Shown here one piece after another: positions 50,039-59,362 of a stretch of 64,000 bases of DNA; positions within the stretch are counted from its first letter, which is position 1; the number at the start of each line of letters is the position of its first letter. The notes below the pieces were generated by a model, which did not search any database, had not been told where the DNA came from, and worked only from the letters and a program-made list of their open reading frames with translations. Location: assembly GCA_045578465.1 (NCBI GenBank), contig JAZNKJ010000006.1, positions 3,424-67,423 of the forward strand, in the 5' to 3' direction. A program made the translations under genes and the position numbers. Source of the DNA: SIG454 sp045578465. Its GTDB lineage: Bacteria; Bacillota; Clostridia; Monoglobales; Monoglobaceae.

Positions 50039-53000
50039 ATGAGCGGATTTATGAAAATCATTGAGGAACTGGCGGATTTTTCCGACCTTACCTCCTCCCT
50101 TGAAAATAGAATAACTCCGATAAATCTTATGGGTGTGGCAGATTCTGTCCGTGCCCATTTTATTTCTTGCGCCTCAAAAAAGCTTGCAAAACACGCATTC
50201 GTTATAACCGAAAGCGATGCCTCAGCACGAAAATTAATTGAAGATTTAAGCTTTTTCTCAGGGGAGAATGTTCTCTATTTCCCCTCTGTTGACTTGCTTT
50301 TTTATGATGTTGAAGCCTCGGGGCAGGACATAAGCGCCCAGAGGCTTAAAGTTTTATCCACCCTTTGTTTCTCGGAGGAGAAATATCATATTGTAACCAC
50401 AAGAAGGGCTCTTTGCTCCATAACCGCAGAGAAAAATCTCTATGAAAATCTTTCAAGAATTCTCTCGGTTGGAGACGAGATTGACCTTGACGAAATTAGA
50501 AAACTATTTATCGATTTAGGCTATACCTTCGAGGACGAAGTCAGCGGAAAAGGGCAATGCAGTATGCGAGGGGGAATCTTTGATTTCTTCCCGCCTGAAA
50601 GAGATTTTGCCGTCCGCATCGAGCTTTGGGATACGGAAATTGACTCTATCCGTCTTTTCTCCCCCGAAAGCCAGAGGACAATCGAAAACATAACCTCCTG
50701 CCTTTTAACTCCTGCAAAGGAGATAATTTTAACAGATGAAAAGCGTGAAATCCTTGCCTCTTTCTTAAAGAGCGAGGGTAAAAAGGCATCTAAAAAAGAG
50801 GACGAGAAAAACAATCATCTTTCTCAGATTCTTCGTCGGGATTTAGAGAGAGTTGAGGAGAAAATCACTTTCCCATCCATTCATAAATATATCCCTGTTT
50901 TATATAGTGAGCCTGCAACCATTGCGGATTATCTTGATGATAACTATATTATTTTCGCAGACGAGGCAGGAAGACTTTCTGAAAGCGCAAAAATTGAGGC
51001 AGAGCAATTCTCTGAGGATATTAAATCCCTTTTAGAGAGGGGAATTGTCCCTAAAACCTCATATAAATATTCTGCGGATTTTTCTTCCATGATAAAAAAT
51101 CTTTCTTCCCGTTCTTTTGTTGGCATGAGCAGTATTTCCTACTCCTGCCCCGACTATAAGCCGAAGAAAATTATAAATATAACCTCAAAAGGAATAAACG
51201 ACTATCACGGAAAGCTCGAATTTTTCTATGACGCTCTTTCCTTTTACAAAAAGAATAACTATAAAATCATAATCCTTGCGGGGAACGAAAGCAAGGCGAA
51301 AAACCTCTGCACCTCTTTGGAGGACGAGGGTTATTCCCCAACATACTTAAAGGAATTTGACACTCTCCCCTCATCAGGTGGGATTATTGTAACTTTGGGC
51401 AGTATTTCCCGAGGCTTTGAATATCCTCTTATAAACACGGCTGTCATCAGTGACAAGGAGATTTTCGGGAGCCATAAAAAGAAAAAGTCCCGTTTCAAAG
51501 TCAACAAACAGGATAAAATCAATAGCTTTACCGACCTTAAAGTCGGGGATTTTGTTGTGCATCAAAACCACGGTGTCGGCAAATATATGGGAACTGTTCA
51601 GCTTGATGCAGGCGGAATAAAGCGAGATTACTTAAAGCTTTTATATAAAGGAAGCGATGTTTTATATGTCCCCACGGACCAGCTTTCCTTAGTCTATAAA
51701 CACGCCTCAAAGGAGGGTTCCTCTGTCCGCCTTAACACTCTTGGCGGCACTGACTGGTCAAAGACAAAGCAGAGGGTTAAAAAATCCTGCGAGGATATTG
51801 CAGATGATTTAATTGCCCTTTACGCAGCACGAGAATCTATCCGCGGGGTTGAATGTGGGCCTGATGACGAATGGCAAAGAGTTTTTGAGGCATCTTTTCC
51901 TTTCGAGGAAACAGATGACCAGCTTTCAAGCATTGCCGAAATCAAAGCGGATATGGAAAGGCCTCGGCCAATGGACAGACTCCTTTGCGGAGATGTTGGC
52001 TACGGCAAGACCGAGGTTGCTATGCGCTCTGCCTTTAAGGCGGTTATGAATGGCTATCAGGTTGTTTATCTTGTTCCAACCACTATTTTAGCAAGTCAGC
52101 ACACAAACACATTCCGCCAGAGAATGAAAGACTTTCCCATAAGGATTGCATCCCTTTCCAGATTCAACACTCCCTCTGAGCAAAAAGAGGTTATAAAAGG
52201 ACTTAAAAGCGGAGAGGTCGACATTGTTATCGGCACTCACAAGCTTTTAAACCCTGCCATTGAATATAAAAACTTAGGACTACTCATAATTGACGAAGAA
52301 CAGCGTTTCGGCGTTAAACATAAGGAACAAATCAAGGAGCTTCGAAAAAACATTGATGTTTTAACTCTTTCGGCAACTCCTATCCCAAGAACTCTTCATA
52401 TGTCAATGTCAGGAATTCGCGATATGAGCATTATTGCTCAGCCACCGGGGGAAAGATACCCCGTTGCCACCTATGTTTTGGAATATGACAGAGAGGTAAT
52501 CCGTGAAGCCATAAACCGTGAAATCGGCAGAGGCGGTCAGGTTTATTACCTTTTCAACCGTGTTTCGGGGATTGAAAAAGTTGCGGAGGAAATTTCCGCT
52601 ATGATTCCTGACGCAAGGATTGCTGTTGCCCACGGGAAAATGAACGAGCGTGAGCTTGAAAATATTATGATGTCCCTTTATGAAGGGGAGATTGATATTT
52701 TAATCTGCACCACCATAATTGAGACAGGCCTTGACATTCCAAATGTTAACACTATAATAATTGAAGATTCAGACCGAATGGGTCTTTCTCAACTTTATCA
52801 GCTCAGGGGAAGAGTTGGCCGCTCCGACAGACTTGCATACGCCTACCTTACTTTCAGGCGCAATAAAGTCTTAACCGAGGATGCGGAAAAGAGACTTCGC
52901 GCCGTAAAGGAATTTACGGAGTTTGGCTCAGGCTTTAAAATCGCTCTCCGTGACCTTGAAATTCGAGGAATGGGCAATCTTATCGGTGCGGCGCAAAGCG

Positions 53001-53530
53001 GTCATATGGAGGCCGTTGGCTATGAGATGTATTGCAAAATGCTTGACAGCGCAATCAAGGCACACAAGGGAATTGTCTCAGAGGAACAAACGGACACTCT
53101 TATTGATGTCCCAATTGACGGATATATCCCCGAAAGATATATTCCTTATCATTCCCAGAGGCTTTCCGCTTATAAACGCATTGCCGCCATTGAAAACGAA
53201 AACGATTTAATGGACGCTCAGGATGAGCTTTGCGACAGATACGGCAACCTTCCGCCCTCCGTTGAAAATCTCCTTGAAATTTCCCTTATCCGCAAAATGG
53301 CGTCGGATAAAAAATTCACGGAAGTCAGCCTAAAAGACGGCGTTTTAAAACTTTTCTTCTCGGAAGAAAATCCGCCTGAAATGGAGAGGGCAATTGAATA
53401 TGCCTTGGAAAATCCCCTTACGGTTGCCATAAGAAAAGGCAAAAAACCTCATATTGAATTTAAGGTTCAGGCGGATTGTTCACAGAAAAAACACATCGAA
53501 AATATCAAAAAAACCATTGAAAAAATGTAA
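50039..53530 (+). CDS. mfd: Transcription-repair coupling factor Mfd
   Basis: 1163 aa. A UvrB-like N-terminal region (1-about 350), the RNA-polymerase-interacting CarD-like domain (VGDFVVHQNHGVGKYMGTVQ, about 500), a translocase core with Walker A GDVGYGKTEVA, the DEEQ box IIDEEQRFGVKHKEQ, TLSATPIPRTLHMS and QLRGRVGRSDR, and a C-terminal TRCF domain. It removes stalled polymerase and recruits UvrA. The ATG follows pth by 7 nt with a weak site; a second ATG four codons later is possible. Confidence 0.97.
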   Translation: MSGFMKIIEELADFSDLTSSLENRITPINLMGVADSVRAHFISCASKKLAKHAFVITESDASARKLIEDLSFFSGENVLYFPSVDLLFYDVEASGQDISAQRLKVLSTLCFSEEKYHIVTTRRALCSITAEKNLYENLSRILSVGDEIDLDEIRKLFIDLGYTFEDEVSGKGQCSMRGGIFDFFPPERDFAVRIELWDTEIDSIRLFSPESQRTIENITSCLLTPAKEIILTDEKREILASFLKSEGKKASKKEDEKNNHLSQILRRDLERVEEKITFPSIHKYIPVLYSEPATIADYLDDNYIIFADEAGRLSESAKIEAEQFSEDIKSLLERGIVPKTSYKYSADFSSMIKNLSSRSFVGMSSISYSCPDYKPKKIINITSKGINDYHGKLEFFYDALSFYKKNNYKIIILAGNESKAKNLCTSLEDEGYSPTYLKEFDTLPSSGGIIVTLGSISRGFEYPLINTAVISDKEIFGSHKKKKSRFKVNKQDKINSFTDLKVGDFVVHQNHGVGKYMGTVQLDAGGIKRDYLKLLYKGSDVLYVPTDQLSLVYKHASKEGSSVRLNTLGGTDWSKTKQRVKKSCEDIADDLIALYAARESIRGVECGPDDEWQRVFEASFPFEETDDQLSSIAEIKADMERPRPMDRLLCGDVGYGKTEVAMRSAFKAVMNGYQVVYLVPTTILASQHTNTFRQRMKDFPIRIASLSRFNTPSEQKEVIKGLKSGEVDIVIGTHKLLNPAIEYKNLGLLIIDEEQRFGVKHKEQIKELRKNIDVLTLSATPIPRTLHMSMSGIRDMSIIAQPPGERYPVATYVLEYDREVIREAINREIGRGGQVYYLFNRVSGIEKVAEEISAMIPDARIAVAHGKMNERELENIMMSLYEGEIDILICTTIIETGLDIPNVNTIIIEDSDRMGLSQLYQLRGRVGRSDRLAYAYLTFRRNKVLTEDAEKRLRAVKEFTEFGSGFKIALRDLEIRGMGNLIGAAQSGHMEAVGYEMYCKMLDSAIKAHKGIVSEEQTDTLIDVPIDGYIPERYIPYHSQRLSAYKRIAAIENENDLMDAQDELCDRYGNLPPSVENLLEISLIRKMASDKKFTEVSLKDGVLKLFFSEENPPEMERAIEYALENPLTVAIRKGKKPHIEFKVQADCSQKKHIENIKKTIEKM

Positions 53531-53545
53531 AGGCTATTGTATAAT
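53517..53545 (+). promoter_or_regulatory. Promoter of the zinc-ribbon membrane protein gene
   Basis: TTGAAA (53517-53522, inside the mfd end), 17 bp, TATAAT (53540-53545). Confidence 0.6.
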
Positions 53546-53588
53546 GTTTTTATATACCAAAGAGATTTATATTGAGGAGGAATAGATT

Positions 53589-54623
53589 ATGTGGAAATGC
53601 AGTAAATGCGGTTTAGAACTCGCTGACGATGTTCTTGTTTGCCCTTGCGGAGAAGAAAAGCCTGAGGAAACTGTTGAAGTTGTCGAGGTTATACCTGCGG
53701 CGGAAGCAGTTGAAGAAGAGGCTGTTTTAACCGAAGAAACTCTCGAAGAGGGTGAAATTGAAGAGGTTGCCGAAGAAGAAGCAGAACCAAAGGTATTAAA
53801 CAAGAAAATTGTTGCTCTAATCTGCCTTGTTCTTGCAATTATCTTAGGCACAGCAGGGATTTTTGCTTACCATCTTAAAAACAGATATGTTAAAATTACA
53901 GGGGACAGCAACACAATAACCACTACTGATGTCAAAAACACCTGCGACAGTATTTTCAGCGAAGATATTGCAATGAAAGTTGGAAAAATTGCAATTGACG
54001 AAGATGTTTTTGAATATTTTGTAAATGCTGTTGCTCTTTCCTATCAGGAAATGTATTGCTATGACGAGAATTATGAGATTGATATAAATCTCCTTAAAGA
54101 CTTTAAGTGGAACGATATAGCCGACAAAGAAACAGGGGAAACCCATAAAGACATTGTTATTGCCGAAGCAGTTGACCTTTGCGCAACCAACTATGCCATC
54201 GTTGCTTTTGGCGAAAAGAACGGTTTTTATCTCACCTCTCAGCAATTAGATGCCATCAAGGCGGATATAAAAACCATTAAAGAAACTCACGGAAAGAAGC
54301 TTGAAGAAGTCCTCGAGCTTAACGGCTATGACTCTTTAAAACAGCTTGAAGAAATCCGTAAGCTTGCAGAAAGCACCAACTCGATTTATACAGATATGTC
54401 ACAGAATATGGCAAAGTATATTGACAAGGATATGTCAGTTTTCAACTTTAAATCTGCAGAGGACCTTATCTACTATGCAAAGAGAACTGAAAAGATTTCT
54501 TTAAATCAAGACCTCCTCCACGATTTTGATATTGAAATAGACTTTGCAAAGGTTTACGAAGCAGAGCAGAAAGCTATGGAAGAAGCCAAAACTGCTGAGG
54601 CTGAGACAACAGACGAAGAATAA
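53589..54623 (+). CDS. Zinc-ribbon, single-TM, SurA_N-like extracytoplasmic protein
   Basis: 344 aa. N-terminal zinc ribbon WKCSKCGLELADDVLVCPCG, an acidic low-complexity linker (about 24-68, Glu/Val/Ala), one TM helix (about 74-96, IVALICLVLAIILGTAGIFAY), and a helical external domain beginning KVGKIAIDEDVFEYFV. That domain resembles the N-terminal chaperone module of SurA/PrsA without a PPIase domain. The external domain could aid folding of secreted proteins; this is inferred. Ends in an acidic tail. Confidence 0.7.
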   Translation: MWKCSKCGLELADDVLVCPCGEEKPEETVEVVEVIPAAEAVEEEAVLTEETLEEGEIEEVAEEEAEPKVLNKKIVALICLVLAIILGTAGIFAYHLKNRYVKITGDSNTITTTDVKNTCDSIFSEDIAMKVGKIAIDEDVFEYFVNAVALSYQEMYCYDENYEIDINLLKDFKWNDIADKETGETHKDIVIAEAVDLCATNYAIVAFGEKNGFYLTSQQLDAIKADIKTIKETHGKKLEEVLELNGYDSLKQLEEIRKLAESTNSIYTDMSQNMAKYIDKDMSVFNFKSAEDLIYYAKRTEKISLNQDLLHDFDIEIDFAKVYEAEQKAMEEAKTAEAETTDEE

Positions 54624-54633
54624 AAAATAAGAG

Positions 54634-54669
54634 CCCGACCCGATAACGCAATCAAATATTGCGGTCGGG
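54634..54669. other. Extended stem-loop downstream of the zinc-ribbon gene
   Basis: CCCGACC / GGTCGGG outer stem with an inner GCAAT / ATTGC stem. It is not followed by a T-run and precedes a separate terminator, so it may be an mRNA-stability structure. Confidence 0.45.
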
Positions 54670-54697
54670 TGCCCCGAAACCTTGTTGTTTTCACAAT

Positions 54698-54729
54698 AAA
54701 AGCTCAAAGGAACAATCCTTTGAGCTTTT
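54698..54729. terminator. Bidirectional terminator
   Basis: AAAAGCTCAAAGG / CCTTTGAGCTTTT with loop AACAAT, between convergent genes. Confidence 0.9.
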
Positions 54730-54738
54730 TCTTTTATA

Positions 54739-55638
54739 TCATTTCGCAAATTTTTGGACACCCCACACGCCCACTATAATCATAAGAGAATAGATTATGT
54801 TAGGCAGGCTTAAAGCAGTATCTTTTAAAATCACAATACCTGCAAAGATTGAAACAACCGTTATAACATTTGAGAAAACCGTTGTTCTTGAAATGGGGAG
54901 ATGGGTGTTTGCATAGTTGATTAAGAAAAATGCAACAACCGAGGACAAAACCCCAAGATATAAAATGGAAATCAAAAAACTTCCGTTTAGAAGTGGCTTA
55001 TAAATAAGAGACAAATCGTTTATGTTCTCAATAACAGCCACCGCCGTAAAGACTATGCTTGCAAGGAAGAACATAACATAAGTTCTCTCAAATGGACTGA
55101 ACTCATTTGCACTCTGGCGGCTTATGGCGTTAAACAAAACTGCCGACAAAATCGCCCCCAAAAGCAAAACCGCGCCCCCTGCTGTCGCCCCTTCTCCGTC
55201 TCCGCTTATTAAGATAACTCCCAAAACGGATAGGACACCGAAAACGACCTGCCAGAGAGTTGGTGCCTCTTTCATAAACAGTGCCGAATAAATCATTGCG
55301 CCGATAGGGACCAGAGCCAGCATAATCGCCGCAAAGGTTGGGGAGGAAAACTTTATTCCATAGCTTTCGCAATAAAAGTATATAACGGGTTGCATAATCC
55401 CCATAATAAGCACTTTTAAAACTTTCTTCCCTTTAAAGTTGATTTTAACCACCTTAAAGATAACTAAAAGGTTTAAAATCAAAAAGGCGAAAAGGAAACG
55501 CAGGGCAAGCAGAACCGACGGACTTGTCACTTTAAGCCCCATATCCGAAAACATAAAGCTGAAACCGAATATGAAATTTGAGAAAAATGCCGCCAAAGTC
55601 GCAAGGACTGCGGTTTTCTTTTTTATGTTATTCTCCAT
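54739..55638 (-). CDS. EamA/DMT-superfamily transporter
   Basis: 299 aa from ATG 55638, with an in-frame TTG at 55653 as alternative. Ten TM helices in two EamA repeats; the first includes FGFSFMFSDMGLKVTSPSVLLALRFLFA and the second GVLSSVVAFFLINYANTHLPISRTTVFSNV. Exporters of amino acids or metabolites are common in this family; the substrate is unknown. Follows the lipoprotein gene by a few bases in the same direction. Confidence 0.88.
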   Translation of the reverse strand: MENNIKKKTAVLATLAAFFSNFIFGFSFMFSDMGLKVTSPSVLLALRFLFAFLILNLLVIFKVVKINFKGKKVLKVLIMGIMQPVIYFYCESYGIKFSSPTFAAIMLALVPIGAMIYSALFMKEAPTLWQVVFGVLSVLGVILISGDGEGATAGGAVLLLGAILSAVLFNAISRQSANEFSPFERTYVMFFLASIVFTAVAVIENINDLSLIYKPLLNGSFLISILYLGVLSSVVAFFLINYANTHLPISRTTVFSNVITVVSIFAGIVILKDTALSLPNIIYSLMIIVGVWGVQKFAK

Positions 55639-55654
55639 TTTATTTCCGTCCAAT

Positions 55655-56350
55655 CTAACTTTGAGAAATATTTATTTCTGTTACAATCCAGCCGTTTTTG
55701 CGGTTCTCAGTCACAACTTCTGCGTGGCTTTCGCTTCTGGAAAAAGAGCCTTTGCTTTCATATATATAGTTTAAAATATCCACCCCAAGCTCCAATGACC
55801 ATTTCCGGTTTTCCTCAGCAGTCATTGTTTCTAATCTGGTCATAAACTCTTCCATACTCATCCCTTGGGATGCGATATATTCGCTCATATAAGAGGAGAA
55901 ATTCACTCCGCTCATATCAGGGATTGAGATAAGATAGCTGACTGTCGCCTTATCCCCGTTTTTTTCTACTCCTATTCTTTGACAGAGGGTGTTGTTGAAT
56001 GTGTTTCTAAGAAGTCTTTCAACCTTATCAGCCGAAACTCCTTTGGAAATCCCCTCTAATGATTGCTTTATGCCACTGCGAAATCTGCTTATTTCCGCTC
56101 TTGCATTCCCCTCTTCCAAAACATACTGTTTTGCAGAGGAAAAATCCCCTGTGTAAATGGCGTCCATACACTTATCCGACGCCTCCTCAGGAGTTTTGGC
56201 ATAAATTATTTCCACAACTTCCTCTTCCTCTTCAAATTCAAAGGAGAGCTTGTCTTCTTCCTTTGGTGGCTCAGCCTCCTCTTTCTTGCAGGAGGAAAGA
56301 CCCAGAATAGCCACAAGGATTAAAATCAGCGCTAAACTTTTTCGTTTCAT
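55655..56350 (-). CDS. Lipoprotein of unknown function
   Basis: 231 aa from ATG 56350, one base after the PRTase stop. Signal peptide KRKSLALILILVAILGLSSC with lipobox Cys, then an acidic linker of Glu and Asp. The globular part contains DKCMDAIYTGDFSSAKQYV, recalling NTF2/DUF4878-like domains often found in lipoproteins of Clostridia. No enzyme motif is visible. Confidence 0.8.
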   Translation of the reverse strand: MKRKSLALILILVAILGLSSCKKEEAEPPKEEDKLSFEFEEEEEVVEIIYAKTPEEASDKCMDAIYTGDFSSAKQYVLEEGNARAEISRFRSGIKQSLEGISKGVSADKVERLLRNTFNNTLCQRIGVEKNGDKATVSYLISIPDMSGVNFSSYMSEYIASQGMSMEEFMTRLETMTAEENRKWSLELGVDILNYIYESKGSFSRSESHAEVVTENRKNGWIVTEINISQS

Positions 56351-56351
56351 A

Positions 56352-56903
56352 TTACTTAACCGTTCCGTCAGGATTGAATAAAGGAAGCTTTTCAAGATAG
56401 ATAATATCGTCTCTGTCCTGAGCATCGCCTTCGGCGAGAATTGTCATCTTGCCAACGATATTGCCCCCTGCTTTATTAACAAGCTGTTCAATTGCAGAGA
56501 GGGATTCTCCTGTTGAGATAACATCGTCAATGATTAAAATTCTCTTGCCCTTCATCTTATCTGCATCTGCTTTATCAAGATAAAGCTTTTGCTCTTTCGC
56601 AGTTGTTATGGAGTTAACCGTAACCTCAAAAACCTCCTGCATATAAAGCTTAGGGTTCTTTCTTACTAAAACATAGAAATCGTCCCCGTTCTGACGGGCC
56701 ATTTCATGAATAAGAGGAATACCCTTAGCCTCGGCGGTTATAAGATAGTCATATTCGGGTGCTCTCTTTAAAAGCTCTCTTGCACAAGCCACTGTAAGAG
56801 GAGCATCCCCGAAAATTACAAATGCCCCGATATATAAATCGTCTGTAACCTTGCATAAAGGAAGCTCACGGTCAAGACCTGCTATGTTCATTTTATATTT
56901 CAT
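56352..56903 (-). CDS. Phosphoribosyltransferase, adenine PRTase-like
   Basis: 183 aa. The PRPP-binding loop RILIIDDVISTGES is intact, and LITAEAKGIPLIHEMA and FYVLVRKNPKLYMQE match Apt-type PRTases. The hood region is short, like purine regulators or the adenine enzyme. It makes AMP or a related nucleotide from a base and PRPP, or acts as a purine sensor. GAGGTG RBS. Upstream of the lipoprotein and coupled to it. Confidence 0.85.
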   Translation of the reverse strand: MKYKMNIAGLDRELPLCKVTDDLYIGAFVIFGDAPLTVACARELLKRAPEYDYLITAEAKGIPLIHEMARQNGDDFYVLVRKNPKLYMQEVFEVTVNSITTAKEQKLYLDKADADKMKGKRILIIDDVISTGESLSAIEQLVNKAGGNIVGKMTILAEGDAQDRDDIIYLEKLPLFNPDGTVK

Positions 56904-56930
56904 ATTTTTTCACCTCTATATAAATATTAG

Positions 56931-57884
56931 TTAACTTATGGCAAAATCCTTTTCTTTTACACTTTTTTCGGCAGGAACAACGAAATTAAATGCACTCGGG
57001 GCAATTTCAAATTCAATTCTGTCCCCGCTTTCAATTTCTCCGTCTATACAGATTTTTATTTCGCCGTTATTAGGGGTTATTGTGATTTTTTCGCACTTCC
57101 CTGTCCAGATTACTTCCTCAATTTTAGGAAGCTTTAAAAAACTGCCCTTCATATAATGTGGAAGAAGCGTTATGAAACGGCGCCTCGGAACATCCTTTAT
57201 AATGTTAACGCTTATAAGTCCGTCGTTAAGCTCAGCCAGAGGATTGGATTTTATCCCCCCTCCGCAAAAGCATCCGTTGGCAACCGATGTTAAAAGCAAT
57301 TTGCCGTCATGCTTAACCTCTCCGTCTATCTCTATTTTGAGATTGGCTCCGTTTTTCTTGATAAGGTTAAGAAGAACCGATGCAAAATATGCAAAAGAGC
57401 CGGAAATAAAAGGCTTCTTTTTAAGTTCTCCTGCTTTGTCGGCAACATTACAGTCAAAACCAATGTTGAACATATTGGCGCAATAGCCCTGCCTCTTCTT
57501 CCCTTTTGAAAAGATTGAATAACGAATGGCGTCACACTTAACGCTCTCCCCTGTTGATTGGAGAATAACATCGCTAAACTCGGCATCATCCTTAAAATTT
57601 CTGCAAAAATCGTTGCCTGTCCCGATTGGGATAACGCCGATTTCCGCCTCAGACTCAGCAATTGCACCGTTTAAAACCTCGTTTAATGTCCCGTCGCCAC
57701 CGCAGGCGATAAATCTTGCAGGGCCATATTTCTTGCAGTATTTTTCCACAAATTTTTTTGCATCCGCAGTTGCACGGGTTAAATAAACCTGAGATTTTTT
57801 CGCAGTTTTTTGAATTTTTTCTTTAAGTTCTTTGACTTTTTTCCCTTGACCTGCGCAAGGGTTTATAATAAAAATCGTTTTCAT
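56931..57884 (-). CDS. Diacylglycerol/lipid kinase (DagK family)
   Basis: 317 aa. IINPCAGQGKKVKELKEKI, FIACGGDGTLNEVLNG (catalytic GGDGT), GVIPIGTGNDFCRNF and NIGFDCNVA are the signatures of the DAGK catalytic domain, followed by the C-terminal beta domain. It phosphorylates diacylglycerol or an undecaprenol-like lipid at the membrane. Confidence 0.92.
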   Translation of the reverse strand: MKTIFIINPCAGQGKKVKELKEKIQKTAKKSQVYLTRATADAKKFVEKYCKKYGPARFIACGGDGTLNEVLNGAIAESEAEIGVIPIGTGNDFCRNFKDDAEFSDVILQSTGESVKCDAIRYSIFSKGKKRQGYCANMFNIGFDCNVADKAGELKKKPFISGSFAYFASVLLNLIKKNGANLKIEIDGEVKHDGKLLLTSVANGCFCGGGIKSNPLAELNDGLISVNIIKDVPRRRFITLLPHYMKGSFLKLPKIEEVIWTGKCEKITITPNNGEIKICIDGEIESGDRIEFEIAPSAFNFVVPAEKSVKEKDFAIS

Positions 57885-57950
57885 TTTTCATCCCGCTTTA
57901 TTTTCTTTTATAATTTCGTCAAAGCTCAGATGCTTACTTGAAAATCAACA

Positions 57951-57975
57951 AAAAACATCGGAAACCGATGTTTTT
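57951..57975 (-). terminator. Terminator of the nagA operon
   Basis: AAAAACATCGG / CCGATGTTTTT with 3-nt loop, right after the ROK-like gene stop on the minus strand. Confidence 0.85.
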
Positions 57976-57985
57976 TGTGTATTTA

Positions 57986-59362
57986 TTAGTTGATTTTTGG
58001 AAGAGATGCAGCCGCAACAGACTGTCCAACTCTTCTTGATTTTTCGTCAGGAATATGGAGCTTAATCTTTTCAGCAAGCTCAGGGAATTCCTTATCTAGA
58101 ACTTCCTGTGCGCGGGCAAGAAGTATGCTACCGCCTTCCCCGGATGTTACTCGTCCCATAATGAGAACATGCTTAATATCATAGAACTCTGCATAGTAAG
58201 CGATTGCATAGCCAAAATATGCGCCGATTGTGTCGTAGATATCAGCGGCTCTTTGGTCGCCTTTTTCCATAAGACCCTGAACAACTTTAAGCTTTTCAGC
58301 AGGAGAGAGACTTTCGTCAAGCTCTATGCCTGCCCAAGGAGCAACTTTAATAACGCCGTCCTGTGAGAAATACTTAACGCCGCAGCCATAGTCCCCTGAC
58401 CATTCGTCAACCATTGCCTCTTCACAGAAGTCAACAGGAACGAAAGCGATTTCGTTAAGCCAGCCTGTTATATTGCCCTGAGGGTCAACATATCCGCCTG
58501 CTTCTGATGTTCCCATAGCAATTCCCAAAACTGAGTTATCGCCAAGGTTCATAGCACCAGCGAGTGCTGTAACATCACCGTCATTTGCAACTTCAATCGG
58601 AATATTTTCGCCGATTTCTTTTGCAACATCAAGATACATTGTCTTAACTTTCTTCTCAAAATCTTCATCGCTTACCTTTAAGAAAAGGGAAGCAACCATA
58701 ATGCGGTTATCAACATAAACCCCTGCGCTTGATACACCGATTGCATCAACTCTCGGCATATAGGACGCGGCTTTTTTCATAGCGTCTAAAATGCCCTGAT
58801 AGTGATAGTCAGGGTCCTCTGTGGTTTTAGGGAACCAAACAACCTCTTCGGAGAAAACGCTTTCTCCGTCAATAACAGCACTTACCTTTCTGTCACTGCC
58901 ACCTGCATCAAAGCCGATACGGCAACCGTCAAGATGTCTGCCGATTGGAGCTGCTGAAGATTTATCCTCAGGAGCATCCTCTAAGGCACAGGTTTCAACA
59001 ACAAATTTTGCTTCGTATACTCTTTCCATAAAGTGCACATCAAAGTCACGGAGACCGCCATATGTATATGCATCTTTAATCTTATTCCCGATTACTTCGC
59101 TGCCTGCGATTATAATCTTGAAGCCGCCTGCAACCCATAAAAGAGATTTTGTTATTCTTTCGATAAATTTGAAATTTTCTTCATCATGGCCACTTCCATC
59201 AGGGAAAACACGGGTTTTATATGTAACTGTATAGCCCTTGTTTCTTTCAATGGCAATGATTATATCCTGTCCCTCCTTTTCTGTTGCCTTTTTCATATCC
59301 CTTACAACAACAGAAAGGGGCATAAATTTTGGGTCGAGTTTTGCATTAACTTTAAGCGTCAT
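57986..59362 (-). CDS. Large ROK-family sugar kinase-like protein
   Basis: 458 aa, longer than usual ROK kinases (about 300 aa). A non-ROK N-terminal region (1-165) precedes a ROK-like kinase core: IGFDAGGSDRKVSAVI (phosphate loop), VDAIGVSSAGVYVDN, IEVANDGDVTALAGAM (the Asp-Gly-Asp replacing the NDAN box) and GIAMGTSEAGGYVDPQG. The usual ROK zinc cysteines are missing. Overlaps nagA by 11 nt, so it probably phosphorylates the amino sugar for NagA; substrate not proven. Confidence 0.75.
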   Translation of the reverse strand: MTLKVNAKLDPKFMPLSVVVRDMKKATEKEGQDIIIAIERNKGYTVTYKTRVFPDGSGHDEENFKFIERITKSLLWVAGGFKIIIAGSEVIGNKIKDAYTYGGLRDFDVHFMERVYEAKFVVETCALEDAPEDKSSAAPIGRHLDGCRIGFDAGGSDRKVSAVIDGESVFSEEVVWFPKTTEDPDYHYQGILDAMKKAASYMPRVDAIGVSSAGVYVDNRIMVASLFLKVSDEDFEKKVKTMYLDVAKEIGENIPIEVANDGDVTALAGAMNLGDNSVLGIAMGTSEAGGYVDPQGNITGWLNEIAFVPVDFCEEAMVDEWSGDYGCGVKYFSQDGVIKVAPWAGIELDESLSPAEKLKVVQGLMEKGDQRAADIYDTIGAYFGYAIAYYAEFYDIKHVLIMGRVTSGEGGSILLARAQEVLDKEFPELAEKIKLHIPDEKSRRVGQSVAAASLPKIN

